In this document: one piece after another, positions 12,993-16,968 of the stretch
Position numbering within the stretch: the stretch's first letter is position 1
How the letters are laid out: each line of letters starts with the position of its first letter
From: Oscillospiraceae bacterium
Lineage (GTDB): Bacteria; Bacillota; Clostridia; Oscillospirales; Oscillospiraceae
Assembly (NCBI GenBank): GCA_031261245.1
Contig: JAISKU010000174.1
Span: 1-16,968, forward strand
Length of the DNA stretch: 16,968 nucleotides
Direction of reading: 5' to 3'
Notes under the pieces: model-generated
What the model saw: the letters and a program-made list of their open reading frames with translations, nothing else
Told to the model about the DNA's origin: nothing
Databases searched by the model: none
Program-made: the position numbers and the translations under genes

Positions 12993-13511
12993 ATCAGCAG
13001 TACGACCTATCAGATCAACGAGGAAATCCGCGACAAGGAGATTCGTCTCATCGGGGACGAGGGGGAACAGCTCGGCATCATGTCCTCCGCCGACGCGCTC
13101 CAAATCGCAATCGAACGCGAGCTCGACCTTGTGAAGATCGCGCCCGGCGGAAACCCTCCCGTCTGCAAAATCATGGACTACGGCAAGTACAAGTTTGAGC
13201 AGGCCAAGAGGGACAAGGAGGCCAAGCGCAACCAGCACATCGTGGAGGTCAAGGAGATTCGCATGTCGCCCGGAATCGGGCTTAACGATTTCAACGTGAA
13301 GCTGAAAAACGGTCAGAAATTTTTGAGTGACGGGGACCGTCTCAAGGTCACCGTGCGCTTCCGCGGGCGCGAGATGGCCCACACGAACATCGGCGAGGAT
13401 TTGCTCAAAAAATTCGCCGGCGAATGTGCGGAAATCGCGTCCATGGACAAACCACCGAAGCTCGAGGGGCGGCACATGTCGATGTTCCTGTCTCCGAAGG
13501 CGAAATCGTAA
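12993..13511 (+). CDS. infC: Translation initiation factor IF-3, AUC start
   Basis: A 172-residue IF-3, which binds the 30S subunit and checks start codons and initiator tRNA. Motifs: a YQINEEIRDKEIRLIGDEGE N-terminal stretch, NPPVCKIMDYGKYKFEQAKR across the linker, KEIRMSPGIGLNDFNVKLKN, and the C-terminal KVTVRFRGREMAHTNIGEDL. The start is taken as ATC 12993: AGGAGGTG lies 7 bp before it, the family sequence begins right there, and there is no in-frame ATG, GTG or TTG nearby (the next Met is within the N-terminal domain). Non-AUG starts are known for infC (AUU in E. coli and Bacillus) and let IF-3 repress itself. First gene of infC-rpmI-rplT. Confidence 0.95.
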   Translation: MSSTTYQINEEIRDKEIRLIGDEGEQLGIMSSADALQIAIERELDLVKIAPGGNPPVCKIMDYGKYKFEQAKRDKEAKRNQHIVEVKEIRMSPGIGLNDFNVKLKNGQKFLSDGDRLKVTVRFRGREMAHTNIGEDLLKKFAGECAEIASMDKPPKLEGRHMSMFLSPKAKS

Positions 13512-13543
13512 CACAAACTATTCTTGAGAGGAGTACACACGAA

Positions 13544-13747
13544 ATGCCTAAAATCAAGACCCACAGCGGGGCGAAAAAGAGGTTCAACCTCACAAAAAGC
13601 GGCAAGGTCAAATACAATCACGCCAACAAGAGCCATTTGCTCAACGGTCACGGCAAGACGACGAAGCGCAAGCGCGGTCTGCGCAAGGGCGGCTACGCCG
13701 ACGTGACGAACGAGGCGGCGATCAAGCGCATGATTCTGTACAAATAA
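13544..13747 (+). CDS. rpmI: Ribosomal protein L35
   Basis: A 67-residue 50S protein, MPKIKTHSGAKKRFNLTKSG followed by KSHLLNGHGKTTKRKRGLRK, unmistakable L35. The ATG is preceded by GAGAGGAG at about 10 bp, slightly long spacing. It lies 32 bp after infC and 30 bp before rplT, in the standard order, and is controlled with them by the leader. Confidence 0.97.
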   Translation: MPKIKTHSGAKKRFNLTKSGKVKYNHANKSHLLNGHGKTTKRKRGLRKGGYADVTNEAAIKRMILYK

Positions 13748-13777
13748 TTCTCGATTTTACGAAGGGACTGAAAGACA

Positions 13778-14128
13778 ATGGCTAGAGTTAAAGGCGCGAT
13801 GATGACGCGCAAGAGAAGAAACAAAATATTGAAGCTCGCCGGCGGCTATTGGGGCAGCAAATCCACCCATTACAAGATGGCCAACCAGGCGGTTATGAAA
13901 TCACTGCGCTACGCGTATGTGGGCCGCAAGCGCAAAAAGCGCGAGTTCCGCCAGCTGTGGATTGCCCGCATAAACGCCGCGTGCAAGCTGAGTGGCACCA
14001 ACTATTCCCGCTTCATGCACGGTCTGAAGCTCGCGGGGATCGACATGAACCGCAAGATGCTCTCCGAGATGGCGATACACGAGCCCGAGGCGTTCGCCGC
14101 GCTCGTCGGCAAGGTCAGCGCCGTCTGA
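13778..14128 (+). CDS. rplT: Ribosomal protein L20
   Basis: A 116-residue 50S assembly protein: MARVKGAMMTRKRRNKILKL, GYWGSKSTHYKMANQAVMKS, FRQLWIARINAACKLSG and MHGLKLAGIDMNRKMLSEMA are all standard. The basic N-terminal tail and C-terminal globular domain are full length. As the likely autogenous regulator it would bind the leader at 12836-12992. A strong bidirectional terminator follows. Confidence 0.98.
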   Translation: MARVKGAMMTRKRRNKILKLAGGYWGSKSTHYKMANQAVMKSLRYAYVGRKRKKREFRQLWIARINAACKLSGTNYSRFMHGLKLAGIDMNRKMLSEMAIHEPEAFAALVGKVSAV

Positions 14129-14140
14129 TTTGACCAAGAC

Positions 14141-14175
14141 AAAAAAATCCCTGTTCTTTACGAACAGGGATTTTT
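14141..14175. terminator. Bidirectional terminator between rplT and the foldase gene
   Basis: A perfect 14-bp stem (14143-14156 with 14162-14175, loop TTTAC) ending in five T residues on the plus strand and seven on the minus strand. It serves both convergent genes and starts 12 bp after the rplT stop. Confidence 0.95.
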
Positions 14176-14186
14176 CATATTCTCTC

Positions 14187-15746
14187 TTATCCGTTCGCGC
14201 GGAGCTTGAACGCCCAGCGCGTCTTGACCTCTACGCTGTCGTACGCCGTCTGCCACGCGGTATAGTCGGCCTCACGCAGGCGCGCCTCCGCGAGGAAATC
14301 GCTGTACAGCGGGCCGTTGTCGATGAAGTAGACGATGACCCACGCGTCGTTCGTGTCCTGAAACAGCGTGTGGTCGCCGGCTTTTCTGTCGGTGACGAAC
14401 AGCCAGTTGTTGACGGTGATATCCTGCCCCGACCTGTTGCGCTCCACGTTCTCATACAGACCGCCCTCGGTGGCGTCGCTCGAGTTGCCGGCCATGAGCT
14501 CGACAAGTCCGTCCTCCGTCGCGCCGGACTCCTGCCACTGCGCATAGAGCGCCTCCGCCTTTTCCTTCGCGGCGGCCTGAGCCTGTCCGAGCGCGTCGTC
14601 ATACGCCAGCACGTCAAGCTGTCCGTCCTCGCCCGTATAATCCGATTGACTCACGGCCTCCGGCGTGACGACGAGCTGTCGCATATTCGCCGTAAGATAG
14701 TCGTTTGCCGAGCGGCTCATGAAATACACGACGTAGAAGCCCGTGTTCGTCTCCGGATCCTCCGTCGCGGGAATTACCGCAAGGTTGCCCGTCACGCGCT
14801 CGGGAGCCTTTATCCAGTCCGAGATTGCCGCCGTCACCTGCTCCCCGAAGCCGCGCACGAGCGTCGTGTCGGTAAACTCCTCGCTGGCGTCGTTATCGGC
14901 GGCGCTGACGACGAATTCCACCTCGCTCGCCACCGCGCTCGATATCGCGTCGAGGTATCCGTCCGCCTTTGCCTTCGCCGCGGCGTACGCCTCCGATTTC
15001 GCCGTCGCGTACGCCTCGTCCGTGTCGAAGTCGGAGTAGCTCACGCTCTCCTCCTGCACGATGAAGTATCTGTACGTGAAGGTGTCGAGTCCGTCCTTGT
15101 TCTCGGCGTAGTAGGAGTCGATCTGCTCCTGCGAGTATGAGAAGCCGTCGTAGGTGTATTTCGCGTAGGCGTTTATCGTGTAGCGCAGACGCGCCACGCG
15201 CAGGTAGTCCTTCTTTGTGGACACGCCGCCGTACACCAATCTCACGTATTCCTTCATTGATTTCAGGCCGTAGTACGTCTTGATGTCCGTTTCCTGCTGG
15301 TCGAGCTGCGTCTGTAACGCCGTCTCGTCCTCCTCGGACAGCTTGTACCCTTTCGCCTGTGCGTCGGAGTACACGGCCGCGGTCTGCCGCGCGTTCTCAA
15401 TCGCCATGGAGTCGTAAAACTCCGCCCACGTCTGCCCCGTCGAGGTGTCGTATATCTGCGCCGTCAGGGGTCTGCTGTTGTCCGGGAGCATCGAGGCGGC
15501 GTCGTCCGGGTAATAGCTGCTGACATAGTTGTTGTAGTCGTTTACCGCGTCGATATAGAAGCAGTTGTACTCGGCGACGGTCAGCTTGACCCCCGCAGCC
15601 TCGAGCGCCGTCATGCGCCGGCGCAGGAAATTTGAGTTCACAAGCGTGGCGCCGATAAACAGCACCGCGATAACCGCGACAGTCACAAGTGCGAACACCG
15701 AGGTTCTCGATTTCTTCCGGCGGCCTTTACCGCGTGATTTTGCCAT
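14187..15746 (-). CDS. Membrane-anchored PrsA/SurA-like foldase (parvulin-type, diverged)
   Basis: A 519-residue extracytoplasmic protein. A basic tail (MAKSRGKGRRKKSR) and one membrane segment at about 15-36 anchor it; there is no lipobox cysteine. The middle is a helical SurA/PrsA-type chaperone region (LTVAEYNCFYIDAVNDYNNY onward, YTYDGFSYSQEQIDSYYAEN). The C-terminal part, from MRQLVVTPEAVSQ through AKEKAEALYAQWQESGATED to SDATEGGLYENVERNRSG and VNNWLF, follows the parvulin rotamase plan (RHIL, then GGDLG), but key residues differ, so isomerase activity is doubtful. It has its own consensus promoter; the ribosome binding site is poor. Probably assists folding of secreted proteins. Confidence 0.75.
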   Translation of the reverse strand: MAKSRGKGRRKKSRTSVFALVTVAVIAVLFIGATLVNSNFLRRRMTALEAAGVKLTVAEYNCFYIDAVNDYNNYVSSYYPDDAASMLPDNSRPLTAQIYDTSTGQTWAEFYDSMAIENARQTAAVYSDAQAKGYKLSEEDETALQTQLDQQETDIKTYYGLKSMKEYVRLVYGGVSTKKDYLRVARLRYTINAYAKYTYDGFSYSQEQIDSYYAENKDGLDTFTYRYFIVQEESVSYSDFDTDEAYATAKSEAYAAAKAKADGYLDAISSAVASEVEFVVSAADNDASEEFTDTTLVRGFGEQVTAAISDWIKAPERVTGNLAVIPATEDPETNTGFYVVYFMSRSANDYLTANMRQLVVTPEAVSQSDYTGEDGQLDVLAYDDALGQAQAAAKEKAEALYAQWQESGATEDGLVELMAGNSSDATEGGLYENVERNRSGQDITVNNWLFVTDRKAGDHTLFQDTNDAWVIVYFIDNGPLYSDFLAEARLREADYTAWQTAYDSVEVKTRWAFKLRANG

Positions 15747-15789
15747 TTTTTCGCGTCATCTCTTTTCTTTTGTTTTTATCAACCGGAGT

Positions 15790-15818
15790 ATTATAACCCA
15801 TCCCCCGCAAACGTGCAA
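15790..15818 (-). promoter_or_regulatory. Sigma-A promoter of the foldase gene
   Basis: Minus strand: TTGCAC (15813-15818), 17-bp spacer, TATAAT (15790-15795), starting just after the 6S RNA terminator. Confidence 0.85.
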
Positions 15819-15837
15819 GCAAAAAATTAAAATACCG

Positions 15838-15865
15838 AAAAAAGCGCCGCGCAAAAGCGCCGCGC
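15838..15865 (-). terminator. Terminator of the 6S RNA
   Basis: Minus strand: GCGCGGCGC-TTTT-GCGCGGCGC forms a stem with one central G-G mismatch, followed by six T residues. The two arms are also exact direct repeats. Outer bases (TACCG and CGGTA) can extend the pairing. Confidence 0.8.
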
Positions 15866-16083
15866 CGGTATCTCGATTCTGTCCCCGCCGCTGCCGTGTA
15901 AGTCCATTTATAACCCTGCACCATTTGCAGGTGGGTTGCCTCCTCCGGGGTCCGCTGCTTCCAACATCCGCTCGCAGAATGCAAGCGGGAGGCCTGCAAT
16001 TCTCCAGGAGAGTATCCGGCGTCCCTTATTATAAATGTGGGTTTAAAAAGACTCATCACGCGCAGGGCAGGGATTCTCAGAAC
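15838..16083 (-). ncRNA. ssrS: 6S RNA (RNA polymerase regulator)
   Basis: A noncoding transcript of about 210 bases plus terminator, folding as one long rod. The ends pair (TTCTG 16082-16078 with CAGAA 15881-15877), followed by TCCCTGCC against GGCGGGGA and CGTG, GAGTC against GACTT, CACG. A large internal bubble contains a TTTATAAT-like stretch on the 5' strand, and on the 3' strand a small hairpin CCTGCA-TGCAGG (15915-15931), as in Firmicutes 6S. The apical hairpin is at 15968-15988. The 3' part (TTACACGGCAGCGGCGGGG) resembles the conserved E. coli 6S 3' region. 6S RNA mimics an open promoter and sequesters housekeeping RNA polymerase in stationary phase. Boundaries are approximate. Confidence 0.75.
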
Positions 16084-16089
16084 ACCTCT

Positions 16090-16117
16090 ATTATAACACC
16101 CGCACGGCGTATTGCAA
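16090..16117 (-). promoter_or_regulatory. Sigma-A promoter of the 6S RNA
   Basis: Minus strand: TTGCAA (16112-16117), 16-bp spacer, TATAAT (16090-16095). It places the transcription start near 16083, exactly where the closing stem begins. Confidence 0.85.
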
Positions 16118-16146
16118 GCGGAAATTGCTGTCGATAACGGTATTAT

Positions 16147-16443
16147 TTAATCGCCGACGCCGGGATCGTCGTCCTCGTCGTAGAAAAGCTGCTCCATGAA
16201 CTTTTCGTACACGGCCTCTTTTTCGGCGTCGTCGTCAATCGTCGCGAACACCTCTTCGCCGTTCTCCTCGACGACCTTGAGAATCACCATGCCGAAGTCC
16301 GGATCCTCCTCGTCCATGTCGGCCGGGGCGAACGCCATATACGTCTCCCCGTCCTTCTCGATCGTGTCCAAATGCTCAAGCACAAATTCGCGCCCTTCGT
16401 CGTCCGTGACGGTGTAAAAATCATCGCCGTATTCCTTTTCCAT
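16147..16443 (-). CDS. DUF1292 family acidic protein
   Basis: A 98-residue, strongly acidic protein (MEKEYGDDFYTVTDDEGREF, then YMAFAPAD, a VILKVVEENGEEVFATIDDD run and FMEQLFYDEDDD). This is the DUF1292 pattern common in Firmicutes, where a member often lies beside ruvX and alaS; its function is unknown. The start is ATG 16443, with GGAGGT 7 bp upstream; GTG 16452 would overlap that site. It has its own promoter. Confidence 0.85.
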   Translation of the reverse strand: MEKEYGDDFYTVTDDEGREFVLEHLDTIEKDGETYMAFAPADMDEEDPDFGMVILKVVEENGEEVFATIDDDAEKEAVYEKFMEQLFYDEDDDPGVGD

Positions 16444-16467
16444 ATTCAGCACCTCCGTGTTGCGTAG

Positions 16468-16496
16468 ATTGTACTACGCCGCGCCGGAAAAATCAA
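16468..16496 (-). promoter_or_regulatory. Sigma-A promoter of the DUF1292 gene
   Basis: Minus strand: TTGATT (16491-16496), 17-bp spacer, TACAAT (16468-16473), 24 bp before the start codon. It separates this gene from the BofC-like gene upstream. Confidence 0.8.
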
Positions 16497-16514
16497 GGCA
16501 AAATTTATGCCGCG

Positions 16515-16841
16515 TCAGTTGCTGAAATCCTCGATAAGGCCGAGCAGATTTTCATAGCCCGTGACCTCTATTCCGCGCTCAAGCAGCGCCCTGTCGTACT
16601 CGCGCAGGCCCGACGCGTCTATCCCCGTCACGATTTCGGGGATTTCGTCGCCGTTTACGTACACGGTCACCCTGCCATCCGTCGCGCGCAGGGTGTATTT
16701 TCGCGGCGGCGCGACCTCCGGAAGCTCCGTCGCGGGCGCAGCCTGCGGCTCCGGAGCCGCGGCGGTGTACACGGCGAGCGCCGCCGCGCCGGACAGTATG
16801 AGCGCGGCCGCCGCGCAGAGGAGCACGGTTTTTCTGAACAT
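16515..16841 (-). CDS. Secreted or anchored protein with BofC C-terminal-like domain
   Basis: A 108-residue protein. An N-terminal signal or anchor (FRKTVLLCAAAALILSGAAA) is followed by a proline/alanine-rich linker and a domain from about residue 48: YTLRATDGRVTVYVNGDEIP, then IVTGIDASGLREYDRALL and GIEVTGYENLLGLIEDFSN. That matches the BofC C-terminal pattern (an IDVxxLPxxDRxxLxxGI motif ending in EDFS) found in many Clostridia proteins. In Bacillus BofC works in forespore signalling, but these short forms have no proven role. The ATG is preceded by AAAGGCGG. No clear promoter is visible. Confidence 0.75.
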   Translation of the reverse strand: MFRKTVLLCAAAALILSGAAALAVYTAAAPEPQAAPATELPEVAPPRKYTLRATDGRVTVYVNGDEIPEIVTGIDASGLREYDRALLERGIEVTGYENLLGLIEDFSN

Positions 16842-16939
16842 ATTCCCAACCGCCTTTCGCGTAAAATGTTTTCACAATATTGTCACCGTTTTTTCCCGAT
16901 TTTAATCTTTTAGTCCTACATTTTTATTGACATGCGTGG

Positions 16940-16968
16940 TATAATTCTCAAAGTGCAGGAGAGGTGAT
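16940..16968 (+). promoter_or_regulatory. Extended -10 promoter and ribosome binding site of the next gene
   Basis: TATAAT (16940-16945) is preceded by TGG, an extended -10 box, and followed at 16957-16968 by AGGAGAGGTGAT, a strong ribosome binding site cut by the window edge. A plus-strand gene should start within a few bases beyond. A TTGACA at 16928-16933 is too close to be its -35 box. Confidence 0.65.

Noticed and set aside
14130..15140. Open frame of 336 codons antisense to the foldase gene
   Set aside because: It begins inside the rplT terminator region, lacks a ribosome binding site and has the Arg/Val-rich composition of a shadow frame.
15727..16059. Small open frame of 110 codons across the 6S RNA
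   Set aside because: No ribosome binding site, no domain, and it runs through the RNA gene and its terminator.
15875..16083. SRP RNA, because GGAAGCAG is present
   Set aside because: The SRP symmetrical loop and GGAA-capped stem do not form around it; overall folding as a long rod with a central bubble fits 6S RNA better.

Overview
The window looks like ordinary, well-packed chromosome from a GC-rich member of the Clostridia, probably an uncultured Oscillospirales-type gut bacterium. The grounds are a Firmicutes-style infC-rpmI-rplT operon behind an attenuator leader, strong Shine-Dalgarno sites, consensus sigma-A promoters, frequent GTG/TTG starts, a CymR/IscR-type Rrf2 regulator, a BofC-like protein, DUF1292 and DUF3870 proteins, and a 6S RNA of the Firmicutes type. 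I see no phage, transposase, CRISPR array or defence island. The taxonomy is an inference from gene content only.

Layout, left to right. (1) 1-1723: the 3' end of rplL and its terminator, a DinB-like gene, and a divergently transcribed rhomboid-like membrane protein with a C-terminal zinc-binding module; the two divergent promoters are back to back. (2) 1745-3676: a three-gene operon of an Rrf2 regulator with an IscR-like cysteine triad, ridA and cysK, ending in a bidirectional terminator. (3) 3690-7614, minus strand: lysA, a 273-bp structured spacer, then proB-atl-proA, in which an alkyltransferase-like (ATL) DNA-repair protein sits between the two proline genes with 4-nt overlaps on both sides. 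A dispersed-repeat-like palindrome follows proA. (4) 7683-8353, minus strand: a five-tRNA operon (Val-Asp-Phe-Gly-Cys) with a consensus promoter, a terminator and hairpins with shared ends in three of its four spacers.

(5) 8385-11218, minus strand: an NCS2-like permease behind a strong terminator with no promoter after it (attenuator candidate), a DUF3870 protein, and the redox chaperone hslO. (6) 11264-12716: a plus-strand hypothetical gene overlapping tail to tail with a tandem-OB single-stranded DNA-binding protein, which follows a small hypothetical gene. (7) 12801-14175: infC-rpmI-rplT with an L20-type attenuator leader; infC appears to start at an AUC codon. (8) 14187-16968: a membrane-anchored PrsA/SurA-like foldase, 6S RNA, a DUF1292 protein, a BofC-domain protein, and the promoter and ribosome binding site of a gene lying beyond the window.

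Themes: amino-acid synthesis (Cys, Pro, Lys), translation, and small regulatory RNA structures. I do not see a convincing wholly new system. The points most worth a second look are the ATL gene between proB and proA, the permease attenuator, the tRNA-spacer hairpin family, the AUC start of infC, and the Rrf2-ridA-cysK unit.
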